Shown here: positions 12,226-24,768 of the stretch, piece by piece
How the letters are laid out: the number at the start of each line of letters is the position of its first letter
Position numbering within the stretch: the first letter of the stretch is position 1
DNA from: Strongylocentrotus purpuratus
Taxonomy: Eukaryota > Echinodermata > Echinoidea > Camarodonta > Strongylocentrotidae
Reading direction: 5' to 3'
Length of the DNA stretch: 64,000 nucleotides
Assembly (NCBI RefSeq): GCF_000002235.5
Contig: NW_022145604.1
Span: forward strand, 427,097 to 491,096
Notes under the pieces: model-generated
The model's input: only the letters and a program-made list of their open reading frames with translations
Databases searched by the model: none
What the model was told of the DNA's origin: nothing
Program-made: the position numbers and the translations under genes

Positions 12226-12783
12226 TTGGAGTGTTTTATGGCCTACGTCTGTAAAGTTTTTTGAATAGTGGGACAATACATGCATGGATCTTGGACTTAC
12301 AGGCATTATAGTTCTCTTATTCTCAGCAGCGAACAATGTTTGTTGTTTAATAAAAACTCACATTTATAAATCGTTTCACATTTACAATGTAATTGAACAA
12401 GGGGAATCTTCAGATCAAGATAATAAGGCAAACATGCATCGAGTAAAATTAGTGTGGAATATTAATTTCCTCCTGCATTATTCAATTATAGCAGAAATAT
12501 TAAACCTACTTGTAATGTGTCAATTGTTATCTTTAAGTGGATTGCACTCAGACAAGCAAATCATTTCAGTTTAAAACGTAAAGGTGTTTGACAGCATGGA
12601 AGGTAAATGATCTGGAAAAATAGAACTGTCATATTTAGAATATTACAGGAAGAATCCCCCCCCCCACACGGTCACAATCCATTCAATCATAATAATTTAG
12701 CATGTAAAACACAAGATGTTTAACACTTAACTTTGTGATGTGCATCCATTAGAGAGCTAAGAAGATCTAAAAGAAGAAGACAG
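12226..12783. other. Non-coding stretch
   Basis: AT-rich with a short C run near 12657. Nothing recognisable. Confidence 0.4.
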
Positions 12784-13224
12784 AGAAGAAGAAGTCCGGA
12801 GAAGAAGATGAAGAGGAAAAGTAAAGGGAAGAAGAAGAAGAAGAAGAAGAAGAAGGAGGAGGAGGAGGAGGAGGAGGAGGAGGAGGAGGAGGAGGAGGAG
12901 GAAGAGGAGGAGGAGGAGAAGGAGGAGAAGGAAGAGGAGGAGGAGGAGAAGAAGGAGAAGGGGAAGGAGAAGAAGAAAGAGAAGAAGAAGAAGGATAAGG
13001 AGGAGGAGGAGGAGGTGAAGAAAGCGAAGGAGAAGAAGGAGAAGGAGAAGAAGAAGAAGAAGAAGAAGAAGAGAAAAGTAAAGGGAAGAAGAAGACGAAG
13101 GAGGAGGAGGAGGAGGAGGAGAAGGAGGAGAAGAACGCGAAGGAGAAGGAGAAGGGGAAGGAGAATTAAGAAGAAGAAAGAGAAGAAGAAGAAGAAGAAG
13201 AAGAAGAAGAAGAAGAAGAAGAAG

Positions 13225-13256
<32 letters not shown>

Positions 13257-13331
13257 GAAGAAGGAGGAGAAGGAGAAGGAGGAGGAGGAGGAGGTGAAGA
13301 ACGCGAAGGAGAAGAAGGAGAAGAAGAAGAA

Positions 13332-13362
<31 letters not shown>

Positions 13363-13400
13363 AAGAAGAAGAAGAGAGAAGAGGAAAAGAAGATGATGAT
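12784..13400. repeat. Long purine-only tract (GAA/GGA-rich)
   Basis: About 600 bases of the plus strand are almost purely A and G, built from GAA, GGA and GAG triplets with only a handful of pyrimidine interruptions. The tract ends in a short GAT repeat at about 13391-13416. Long Lys/Glu and Phe/Ser frames across it follow from composition and are not genes. Such mirror-symmetric purine tracts can form triplex (H-DNA) structures. Confidence 0.9.
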
Positions 13401-14424
13401 GATGCTGATGATGATGAGGCGGGGTTTATAAAGGGATGTAAGGGCCAGCATCGTTATGTTGCCTTTAATCCCTCAGTGTTATTATTTCCGTTCAGCTCTT
13501 AAATGCTTTATAACTTTTGTAAATTATGGGTATCTCCAATTACAAGCACTTTTCTAAGATTGTTTTCAGGAACCATGCCTCCTTCAAACGTTTTTGAAGG
13601 ATGCATTTAAGAGGATGCATGGTTCTTGTTCTTTGTAAACATGGTTAGCTACGTGTTAAAAGAGAAGGAAATAAATATGGTTTTAATAGCATTGAACCTG
13701 ATTTTCTGGGAGTATATCTGATAGGAAGTTTATAATAAGTGAATTTAATTACATTATTCGATACAAGACGTGCAATATAATTTGTTTCGATAATATAATC
13801 TTGAATGTGTTTTTTTTTCCTAGAAAAAAAGAAACAGTGTTTAGGAAATGTGAGCATTTTCTCTATTGCTATTTATTAGTACAAAGACGAGCAAAAACAA
13901 CACATTTGTAATTTTCTTCCATGAAAGACTTCATATCTGTTTGCCCGTAACTTATCAACAATCTTTTCAACAGTTTAAGATGGATTCATTCATAATTCGG
14001 CTACTATCATTTCTACTCAAATACCTTCACTAAAAAATGACAAAATATGCAACAAGAACAAGAAATCTATCCTGAAATCGTTGAAGTCCATCATGATTGA
14101 TAAGCATAATGCTCACAGAAATATAATTTTACACCAATTTGAGTAAACAAGGGTTCTCTGTGACATATAGATAAATTGTAAATGAAACAAGAGATTATGA
14201 CAGAATAAATATCAATATATAAGTGACTTTTATACTGGTAATTTTCAAGTACAGAATTTGATCAAGGTTTTCTGAAAAAAAGTACCTTACGTCATCATCT
14301 TATAATAGGTCCTGAATCAGATAGTGAAAAATAGAAAATACATACAAATATGATAAAGGCACATCTCAACTCATTATCTTCATTGCTAATTGAGAAGATA
14401 GTAAACAAAATGTACTGAGAGGCT
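13401..14424. other. Non-coding stretch
   Basis: AT-rich unique-looking sequence. A short inverted pair at about 13573-13625 (AACCATGCCTCCTTCAAACG against a GATGCATGGTTC half) could form a hairpin. No gene seen. Confidence 0.4.
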
Positions 14425-14545
14425 CTACTTGAAATTATGGATCGAGCTGGCAGGAATAGCACTAGTTTCTGAGGGGCGTAGCCCCGAAGAAAATAGTGCC
14501 ATTTCTGTCACCGAGGAATCCATAATTTTAACTACTGGCTTGAAA
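14425..14545. repeat. Hairpin-forming repeat with GGGGCGTAGCCCC loop stem
   Basis: The centre reads CTGAGGGGCGTAGCCCCGAAG, trimmed here to its palindromic core GGGGCGTAGCCCC. It is flanked by an inverted pair (AATAGCACTA against TAGTGCCATT) and an outer inverted pair (CTTGAAATTATGG against CCATAATTTTAA). The same architecture recurs at about 63120-63235, so this is a dispersed family. Confidence 0.6.
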
Positions 14546-15174
14546 TAGCGCATGATATATTATTTGTTTTATATTTTTCAAACCAACCTTCATAGAATAA
14601 TAATAATAATTCTGTTAACTGTCACTGAAGTAGTGTAGAGTGAAGTGAGAGCAGCGCAGACGACAGTCCCGCGACCGATAGCACATTGATCTTGATCGAC
14701 CGCATATATATGATGTCATCCAATTAAACTTGACATCGTTGTGTACATAGATACTTCAAACAGATCATACAAATTAAAAAGGGAAGATTTTTTAATGTGA
14801 GGGTAAACGGAAAGAGATTGTAACATGTCTGTGTTTGCACGACTTGATGTACACAGCTCTGTCATTCTACAAAGAAGGGAAGAAAAAAACAGAACATAAT
14901 TATGACTATGCCACAGTCTGGAAAATATCACTAAAATAAAATGAACCAGAACGTCAATGACATAGCGCTCATCCGCATCTCGCAACAACAAATATCGTAA
15001 ATTTTATGTGGTACACTTTTGAACTGGTCAAAAATTAAAAATTTGAAGCCCTGGAAGGGACATTTAATTTTCAACCTCTCTTTTCTCCTCTTTTTAATCC
15101 ACAAATCAAGTGTTTTCTGTGAGGGATCAAATTTGCAAATAATCATCCTAATATTTTGCACAAAACTTTAAAAA

Positions 15175-15910
15175 TAAAATGAAGGAGAAGAAGCATTTTT
15201 TGTTATTTTTGGAATAAATTTGAATAAATTACCATAATTAATCAATGGAGCAAAATCTCGAAATTCTATGTAGAATTTTAGTAAACCAAACATAGCCTTA
15301 CCAGATAAGGCAAACCAAATCAAAATCAGTCAAGAAATGAGGGAGAAGAAGCAATTTTTGTTTTTTCTGGATTAAATTTGCATAAATTACCATAATTAAT
15401 AAATGGAGAAAAATTTCAAAATTCTGCAAAGGGTTATAGTGTACCAAAGTTAGCTCTTTTATATTAAGCAAATCAAATCAAAATCTGTCGAAATATGAAG
15501 AAGAAGCATTTTTGGTGATTTTTAGATTATTTTTTGAATAAATTTGCATAAATTACCATAATTAATCAATGGAGCAAAATTTCAAAATTCTGTGTAGAAG
15601 TTTAGTGTACCAAAGTTAGCTCTACCAGATAAAGCAAACCAAATCAAAATCGGTCGAAATGAAGGAGAAGAAGCATTTTTTGTGATTTTGAATAAATTTG
15701 CATAAATTAGCATAGATAATGAATTTCACGATTCTGTGTAGTTTTAAAACTGTGAAGTTTTAAATCCCCCTCCTAGCCCTATCATATGAAACAATCAGAA
15801 TCAAAATCGGTTCAAAAATAACAAAGAAGAAGCATTTTGAAAACTGTGGACGGACGACAGACGCCACGCCATGGCATAAGCTCACTCATCGGGCCCTTCG
15901 GGCCGCAATA
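15175..15910 (+). repeat. About 160-bp tandem repeat, four to five copies
   Basis: The phrase GGAGAAGAAGCATTTTTTG, or a close variant, recurs near 15182, 15341, 15497, 15663 and 15824. It is followed each time by AATTTGCATAAATTACCAT, GGAGCAAAATTTC and CAAATCAAAATCGGTC. The array ends in a GC-richer segment with GGACGGACGACAGACGCC and the palindrome GGGCCCTTCGGGCC. The copies have diverged by substitutions and small deletions. Confidence 0.8.
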
Positions 15911-16451
15911 GCTTAAAACCTACTGAAGAATTTAAACAGGTACCTTTAACAAAAGCTACAAGAATTATTTTGATTTTCATGCTTATTCAACAATTTCCCA
16001 AAGTGTACAGTACATCATAAAGAGGAAAACCCAAGATTTCAATAATCAAACATGACTACATGAATGTTAAAAAAAGAGAAACATATTATATAGCAATATA
16101 TTTCAATGTAATTTCAGTCTTCATAATTCCTAGCATTATAAAAAAATAGTTAAAAATCAAATAACTAAGTACAGGCAAGTAGACTTTGGAAATGCATCAT
16201 TTGTGTAAAAATTCTTCTTCATAAAATAAATTTCTCTAAGAGCTATCCACAAAGAACCTGAAACAGGATTCACATCAACACACATGAACACGGTGCATCT
16301 GTCATCAGAACAACCAATCATCTAGCACATCAAGTACATGTATGTGCGATAATGACTTCCTGTATTGTGATAGCACATGATTTGTTACTCCTGGGTAAGG
16401 TATGGTATGGAATCACGACCAATGCCTTGCTAAGGGGACGGTAATAAGCCA
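15911..16451. other. Non-coding stretch
   Basis: AT-rich sequence between a tandem repeat and two transposon-like segments. Nothing recognisable. Confidence 0.4.
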
Positions 16452-16763
16452 GTTCACGGTGGCAGTCTGATCATGAGCAGATAAAGATCATTGCAGAACA
16501 AATTTTGAAATACACGGAGACGAAATACTGGATACGTGCTCATGAAAGTTATGTTATCATTATTCATTTACGCACAAGCAGTGCACTCCATGATACACAG
16601 GTGAAAGTATTCTTTAAAAAGGGGAAACGAAGGCTATTTAAATAGCACCCCCATCGCTACAGGAGTGATTATATCAAAATGTACAAAGTGGGACCTCTTC
16701 ATGTTCTGAAGATCTGTGGATATTCGGGGTCATTGCAGTAATGTGCTAACCGTGAACTGGTCT
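16452..16763. mobile_element. Possible MITE with CCAGTTCACGGT ends
   Basis: CCAGTTCACGGT at the left is matched by ACCGTGAACTGG at the right, in inverted orientation, about 310 bp apart. There is no clear target duplication and no coding capacity, so this is a tentative call. Confidence 0.4.
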
Positions 16764-16784
16764 TTTGTGCAGCTGGGTTTAGAT

Positions 16785-17347
16785 CAGGCCTTCTCAACTA
16801 GTTAATTAGAAGTGCCAAAAACAACAATTTATTGAGGTTGAAGTGCCAACCTGTATGTTTTGCGACCGTGTTGCGAGAGGGCCTAGTGACCTAGCCGATA
16901 CAGCGTGGGGTCCAGGGGTGAAGCCCCGGAAGCTAGTGGATGTTAGGGCTTTTTTAAGGTCCAGATGTGGCATTTTAAACACCTTTTTGTTCCATAAAAC
17001 ATCGATCATAATTTCATATTGGTGTGAGATAATTAGTACAATTCCTGGCTAAAATCTACATTGGAAGTTAATTTTTTTGGTGCAATAAACACGAAAATGT
17101 CAAAATCAAGTGAAAATCAAACAAACAAAATGGCTTGCTTACATTTGGGGCTCAACTTCAAATGCGACTTTTTGATTTTGCTGAGTTCTTCAATTTTAAA
17201 AATATATAAATATTTGTTTGTCTTTCTTTTTTTCTTTCTCTTTTTTTAATATTTTGTTTATATTATTTTTTTTGGAACAGCCGCGCGCCACTCCGACTGA
17301 CAGGAGGCGCCACAACTGGCGCGCGCGCCGTCAGTTGAGAAGGCCTG
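16785..17347. mobile_element. Non-autonomous hAT-like element with 8-bp target duplication
   Basis: The termini CAGGCCTTCTCAACT and AGTTGAGAAGGCCTG form a perfect 15-bp inverted repeat. Both sides are flanked by GTTTAGAT (16777-16784 and 17348-17355). An 8-bp duplication with CAG-type ends is the hAT signature. The last 80 bases are unusually GC-rich, with alternating GCGCGC. The interior (563 bp total) has no transposase. Confidence 0.85.
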
Positions 17348-17355
17348 GTTTAGAT

Positions 17356-17938
17356 CATTTGATAGTCTACCGGTACTTGAATATCATTTCATGTCGCCAG
17401 AACCCTGATGCTTCCATGCTACAATGATCGCAAATATATCCCAAATTAACTTTAAAGAGAGTCAAATGTGGGGTATTACTTTTGTGTTCATTGTTAAATT
17501 TTTATCATCTCTCAGAATCTTCAACATGGTTCATATATGTACTACTTTGGGACAGAATGATGATAAAATGTATTTTTCTTCCAAACATAAGAATAAACAC
17601 TGATATCCGTCGGCTGTTTGCAAGAAGGTCGTAAGAGCTATGTACTGTCAATGTCAGTCATCAGTAGCTGCCTTCTTGCCGTCACCTGGCGCATTACACA
17701 AGGGGATAATGTCATCCTACCCTACAATCTCTGCCCATCTTTGGCCCACACTCTACAAAGATTTAAACCTGATCCTGCGTTTTGGCTTTTGCCGAAATCT
17801 GGTTTAATGGTCTAACAAATGAAGTTAGTGTAATGTCTAATATAGTTTTCACTTTGTCAAACATTATTTTAGACCAACCGTTAGCTTTAACTGAATTAGT
17901 AGAATACAAACCTTAATTTCATTTCCTGCTTTAATGCA
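17356..17938. other. Non-coding stretch downstream of EXOG
   Basis: Intergenic sequence between the hAT-like element and the likely EXOG 3' end. No exon recognised. Confidence 0.4.
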
Positions 17939-18671
17939 TTTATTCAGAAACATGTGTTGCAGAATACAGGTACGTATTACAGTACTCACTGCAACAAGCC
18001 AATGATCACTACCTTTAATTATCACAAAAGAAACTAAAATCTTTCCCTATTGCAATATCAGTATCGTATGAGAATAGACCTGGCTAGGTGACTAAAGAAG
18101 AATTGTGATTGATATGTACTTGGCATTGGACTGCTCCCACAAGTCATTGATCCATGAAGTTTGCTATTAATCTGGTTGATAGCTTCAATAATGACAATAG
18201 TTTTGATAGTATTGCAAAGGGGGGGGGGGGGGGTTCATTAATGAGGTCTATTCACAATGTCAAACCATACATGACTTGCCGACTGTGTTCAGCGATGTTA
18301 TAAATCAAGTTATTACATTCCTTCACACACACAAAAACATGAGATTTGTATCACATTTCACACATTCTCTTTTTTACATTTCCATTTATCTTTGCTCTTG
18401 CATGCCAAACACTAAAAAATAAAAAACAACAACCAACAACACTTTTCTCACCTTACACCCTGTACTTGTATGAACACGTACAATGAGGTTCTGATATTAA
18501 TACAAAATACATTTTTGAATATTACTAAAAGTGCTCTATTAAGAAGAAGATGTTAATAATATCTAATCTAGTGGTTCTGTTACCATTTCAATGGGCATAG
18601 AGCCCTCAGCCTTGGTCTATCTTTCATTAGCAAGTGTTTGCAGGACCAGACAGCATAATGATACCAGATCA
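17939..18671 (-). terminator. EXOG: Probable EXOG 3' UTR and poly(A) signal
   Basis: Read on the minus strand, AATAAA lies at 17944-17939, about 730 bases after the EXOG stop codon. A 14-base G run on the plus strand at about 18219-18232 would be a C run in the UTR. The exact end is not determinable from sequence alone. Confidence 0.35.
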
Positions 18672-19142
18672 TCATGCGGTCCCATTTGCTTTTAATCTTT
18701 GGTCTTGTGATTCCTTCTCCGTTAGAATCCGCTTCTTCTGCGCATACAGATTCTTCAAGTTATCGCTGGGTACGATCGTACTCGTCTCAAGTTCTTTCCA
18801 GGACTTATCCAACCTGTTAAGAGTGGTTGCCTCATTCATTCTCTTAGTGATGAAGATGAGATCCAGCTCCTGTTTGTTCTTCATCTGACATGGATCCAAA
18901 GAGCAGAGATCCACCATGGAGCTCCGTGTCAGGTTCGGAAGAAAAGAAGTCCCGGCGGATTTCTCCAGGGCATCCAGACTGACCTGGTACTCCTTGAGGG
19001 TATGTTTAGTGGAGTCTATTGGAGCATTAGGAACCACAAACACACCCACACCTACAGTGTCTGGAGGACTCCCACTCGATGGCTCCACAGCAATCACCTT
19101 GAACAGATGCGTTGGCACGGCAACCAAGTTTTGCCCAATGAC
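18672..19142 (-). CDS. EXOG: EXOG exon 5 (terminal coding exon)
   Basis: The acceptor is a T-rich tract ending in TTTCAG. The exon opens in phase 0 with VIGQNLVAVPTHLFKVI, corresponding to human VIGEDNVAVPSHLYKVI, and ends with a TGA at 18674-18672. It encodes 156 residues: the last part of the nuclease core (GVFVVPNAPI, EYQVSLDALEK) and the C-terminal helical domain (DPCQMKNKQELDL, RLDKSWKEL). Confidence 0.95.
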   Translation of the reverse strand, partial: VIGQNLVAVPTHLFKVIAVEPSSGSPPDTVGVGVFVVPNAPIDSTKHTLKEYQVSLDALEKSAGTSFLPNLTRSSMVDLCSLDPCQMKNKQELDLIFITKRMNEATTLNRLDKSWKELETSTIVPSDNLKNLYAQKKRILTEKESQDQRLKANGTA

Positions 19143-22100
19143 CTGAAAGAAAAAAAGATTATTTTTTACCAAACATCTATTCATACGAAAAACATTCATT
19201 TCACATTACATTATATTACTTGGATCACATATCAAACTTGATTGGAAAAAAAAATGAAAAATGAAAATTCTCACTAAAATTGATGGATACAAAGCCCCTC
19301 CAAATTGGAAGGTATTGGCAGAAAAGAGTAGTAAAAGTTTCTCTAAAAATTCAACTCTTAGTGAAAGAAGTGATTTTGTTTCTACCCACTGGATACTACT
19401 GTAAGCCATGTCAAATGGGCTTATATGTACAAAAGCATAGAATCTACTGAGAAATTTCCACTCTCTTAAATTCCAACTCCAAGATAGATTGATGCATTAT
19501 CCATGTGGAATACTAGTACAGTGAAACCTGTCTATAAAGACCACCCAAGGGAGACAAGAAAAGTGGTCTTTATATGCAGGCGGTCTTTATGTACAGGTGC
19601 CTATAGTGTATGTTTCAATAAGAAAACATTTTCAAGGAAAACAAAAAAAGTGGTCTTTGTAGACAGGTGGTCTTTCTATACAGGTGGTCACTAAAGCAGG
19701 TTTGAAAAATGCAACATATTCTTTGAAATATAATCGGAGTAATTGAGGACAAGTGTCTCAGCAATAAAGAAGAATATATAACATCCCTAAGAAATATCAT
19801 GGATTCCAAACACAAAAAGAAGAGTATGGTTAGAACTTAGAAGAATATAATATAGGTCAGACAGTATACATATGTACTGTATGTATCCTTTAAAACTAAG
19901 ACTAAGAAGACAACAATAGGGAAATGAAAATGAAATAACCTTCAGATTAAACAAGAGAATGCAATAGAAAAAGAAAGTAGGCCTGTATTAATATTTAGAG
20001 TTTACACTAAATGTACACCGGCTCTATACCAAAGTTTAAAGTCCTTATTAAAAACGAAACTGAACCAAAATTGGTTCGCTGTGGGGCTGAGATTCGTTTC
20101 ACATCAAATGAAGCCTAACCATACAGGAACTAAATTGTGCTAAATATCCCAATACAAGAATGTACCAAGAAAAAAAAATCAATATTTGTGTATTGTCAAC
20201 CGTCAGCCAACCAACCATATCCAAAGAATTGAGTTCTGTGCCACAAAATGTATTTCTTTTCTACTATAATATCAAATCATCAAGGTTTACAATGGATGCC
20301 AACGGCAATTCAAAATGTATAGATACCATTATAAAAGAGCATTATTCTATATTGGGGATATACATGTCAAGGAAATCAAACTCCTAGTAAAGTGTTCAAA
20401 CGTAGACAGCACAGCATGAACATATAAACAGAGAAAAGTTTCAATATCAAACAATGAATTATCTAAAAACTCAAAAATAGCATTTCCCTACAGGTATATT
20501 TAATGGGCAAATAAAAAGGCCACACTTTTCATTACATTTCAAAACACAAGAGGAATTGCTTCACTTGTAATTAAATGTACATGCAAGCATTTATTTTACA
20601 ACAAATTCTGACAAGCTTTGTATTATTTTCACCATTTAAACACAAAGAGAAAAAAAAAACACCTGACACTAATTACAATTTAACTTTGACCCAAAAGTGA
20701 TTTTATCAGTCAGGTAAGTTGTCAAGTGTAGTATTTAAGTATAATATTTTGACCTAACAATTAACATCCAAAAGAAGAACCTGAAAGTCCTTGTACAATA
20801 CATGTAGTTTTATTGCAACTACATGTACAGAGTCTTTTAATATTACCCTGTCATCTAATGCAATGATTTACTAAACATCCCTGTTATGATTTCTAAATTC
20901 CGTTCATAGACTTATAAATCATAGAGGAATCAATTTACATATTATGAAAAAAATGATAAGCTAGGAAAATAACTTGGGATAGTAATATCCATGCACATTA
21001 TGTTTTATGATGTCTGTTCAGATGTTTTAGCTAAATATCGTGAGGGAGTGCGTTCTGTGCGGAATAGTACTGACACTTGACAGAATTTAGACTACAAAAA
21101 TTAAACCTCATTTGGTCTGCAGAATATGTTTACTTTCAAAAAGATGTCTTCAAAAATTATATTCATCAAAGCCTATCTACACTAGTTTGGCCAGGAGGGA
21201 TTATACCTCCCTGCATGGTCACTGACAGGTGGTTATCTTATCACATCGGCTCTCAATTAACATAAGAAAAAGGGGACCATGGAGGATAAACAGGTACCGC
21301 TTTAGGCATTGTTGGCTACAAAGAGAGTGCGAGAAGCTACAAGTAGTGCAGTCCCACTTTAAAAGGAAGACATAAAATATGCCAGGTTACCAAGCTATGA
21401 GGAATTTGTAATATCGTTTTTGATTAAGTAGCAAATGATAAATTACATGTAGAATTCATTTAGCGGTTGAAAGCTAATCTTTTGTATTTTCAAGGACATT
21501 GAATATTGTATAGGCATGCATCAAGGCACTTTTAAACATGGCAACTATTCCATAACTATGTCTACGAATTCTTATTATTCAGAATTTAACAATAAAACCA
21601 AGGCTGGTTTTGGGATTGCTTTACCTTTCATGGATGTCGGCATACTAACCTGCTTATTAATGCATCGCCTAAGGGAAGTTATAAACCCAGACAGTGGGTA
21701 TGTTTTCATCAGCTCGAGATTGCCAAATAGCCCGCTATTTGTGATTTGGGAAATAATCCCGAAGTTACAAATCGCGTCTTCATCAGCTCGAGATTCGACC
21801 TTGAAACTTGAAACTCGAGCTCGAGAAATTAGCTCAAGATATTTTGCTCAGCTTTCGCTCATAGTGCGAGTCTTCGGGCTGGTGAAGACGCACTAGGCAA
21901 AAAAGGGGATATTTTGCAAACTAGCACAAGATATCTTGGGATGATTATCTTGACCAAATATCCCGCTAATTGCAACTTCGGGCAGATGAAGATGCAAATT
22001 AACTGGATAATTTGCGATCGTGATAGTTAAACTAGTGGGATATTTGGTAATCTCGAGCTGATGACGACATACCTATTCTGAGTGTATTGTATTTGACATT

Positions 22101-24729
22101 CTTTGATAGTGAAGAGCATGCACTCAATCTTTAGATTTTAAATGAGTTGAGTAAGGCTAAATATCATGGGAATATAATTTCAATGAATTTAGCTCACTAC
22201 GCTATTATGTACTAGAGTATTGTGAAGAAGACCTCATTATTACATACATGTAGCTTTGATAACAGCCTTATTCTAAAGCCCCTTTAAAGAGTTGGGAGTC
22301 CGAAAAATTTATTGCAAAATTTCACTTAAATTGTATCATAATGTGAAAGAGGATGTCATTTAAAATACTTTACTGCAAGGATTTTCAAAACAAATTTGTT
22401 TGAAGACAAATGTTGATAAAAGAATACAAAATGCACCAGTAGGTTTTCTGCGTACATCATAAAACCCATGCAATTATCAATATTTGTCTTCAAACACATT
22501 TTTTTTTTTTTTTTTTTTTTGGGGGGGGGGGGGGGGGAGGAAATCTTTGCAGTTCAGTGTAATTTAAATTACATCCTCTTTCACATTATGATACAATTTA
22601 AGTAAAACTTGTGGCGAATTTGGGACTCCCAACACTTTAAAGGGGCTTTAGCTAAAACGGAAAGCCTTGCTTTCCATTCAGCCCATTATTTTGTACACCC
22701 TCTGTTACTTTAGAGGGAGTGTAGCTTGGCAAATACTGGTTAACGCCATCTACGTCTTCTTTTAGACAACTGCATGTGAATGGACTTGACTGACAGTAGT
22801 CAGCGGCTTAATCTCTACATGGTCAGCGTTCATGTATGTTGCACGAACGTGATTGCTGCGGTCGCGTCCTCCATAGTCGTATTATACCCAATTAGCCCCC
22901 AGTCAGGCCACGGGAAAGACACACAATCTCGTCAGGCTACACCCCTTTAAAGTTTACTATGTATAGAGCTACAATATGCATGAAGAGTCGCATGAATAAC
23001 AAAATACTTCTCAATATATGTTTCTATTTATGAAAGCAAACATACTTCACACCTCTCTATTCTTACACCACCTAACAGGCATGTTTTGCCATATTCTTGC
23101 GTAGCAGTGTTATTATTAACTGGTCATGCTTACACTTCCTGAATACCATGTATGTTTCTCTATAAAGTCTTTAGTGCTGATTTTTATGCTGTTGAGAATT
23201 TGTCATACAAAAAAACTAAAATCAAATAAAGCAATGTACATGTATACACTGGCAAGATCTTGTCACAAGATGGCAGTATGCAACTCTGCTACTCAGTTCA
23301 TATTGCTGCTATTTCTTTACAGTGGTATCAAGTAAATTGAATCATGTCATGACAATCTAAAATGTATATTTAATTAATAACTGTACATATATAAATATGT
23401 GTGCAACTACGTATACAGGGTAAGGCACATTTTTTTTTGTGTGTGTCCAGTTTTTGAGAGGGGGGGGGGGAGGGGAAGAGCACATATCTTAAAAAAAATT
23501 GGGGCGGGAGGTTTTTTCATAAACCTGAGAGATTCTACATTGTTGGCGGGAGGAAGGTTTGGTGGCGGAAATCTCCCGCTACAAGCTTTTGGAGCGGCGG
23601 GAGAATGAGCGTGGTGGTGTTAGACTCCCTCCAAATGCAGGAGGGTTGACAACCCTGCGTATATTCACATACATGTACATCTTCATAAAACAAAGATGTA
23701 GGTAACATCACATTCAACCTTACTGAAAAGGCTGACTATCCATGAAATAAATGACAAACGATCATGAACACAAACAATTTTTCAATTTTGTGACTGTAAT
23801 TCTCTAGCAGTATTTTTCTTTTCAAATTCACTCATTTATTGGGACTTGAGGGGAAAAAAATGTTTTCTTTAAGCCACTCACTACTGAATTATTGTGTTCT
23901 CATAGTCTTTAAAACAGGAACCACCAATACAGTCAATGGGTTATAAGAAAAGATACATGTACAGTGCGTCCCAGAAAAAACGAAACCGAGAAGTATTGAT
24001 GTTTTATCGTAACTTAATCACAACCATAAATAATGAATGATACATATTTGGAAAGCTTAGAGTCTCCTCTTTCAGTTGATGCATATTTCACACATGAGTG
24101 ATTAAAAGCAATTTGAAGGAAGGAAACCAAAAAAGACATTTGGCGGGCGTATCTGAATTTCGAAGAAAAATTCACATTTCGCTTTCACTGGGTGCCTGCC
24201 GTAGCAAAAAGCAGATTTGACAAAAGACTTAACTCCATTTCGTTGACAACCAGCCATGCATGAAGACTCTCGTCTACGGCTGATTGTCAACGAAACAGAG
24301 TTAAGTCTTTTGTTAATTTCGTTTATTGATACGGCGGGCAGCCAGTGAAAACAAATTCGTTTGATAAAATTATGGAAATGCACGCACTACTTTAAACAAA
24401 CAGAACTTTGTCATTCCTTGCTCATTTTTCCTGATTGAGATGTCATATGAAAGGGCAGAAACTCAACTTTCTAGAAATGTGAATTTTTCTTTGAAATTCA
24501 GATACCGCCCGCCAAATGTCATTTTGGTTTCCTTCCTTCAAATTGCTTTTAATCACTCATGCGTGAAATATGCATCATCTGAGTAGCATCACATGAAAGA
24601 GGAGACTCTAAGCTTTCCAAATATGTATCATTCATTAATTATAGAACATCGATACTTCTCGGTTTCGTTTTTTCTGGGGGTGCAAATTTTTAAATTTTCG
24701 AGGACCAAAAGAAATCAAATGTGCTCACT

Positions 24730-24768
<39 letters not shown>

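Noticed and set aside
12720-13451. Long Phe/Ser-rich and Lys/Glu-rich reading frames on the two strands
   Set aside because: They are translations of the purine-only triplet repeat; no splice sites, start context or non-repetitive protein sequence.
21516-21896. 126-codon plus-strand frame as a gene
   Set aside because: It runs into a foldback element with repeated CTCGAG motifs inside an EXOG intron; no homology recognised.
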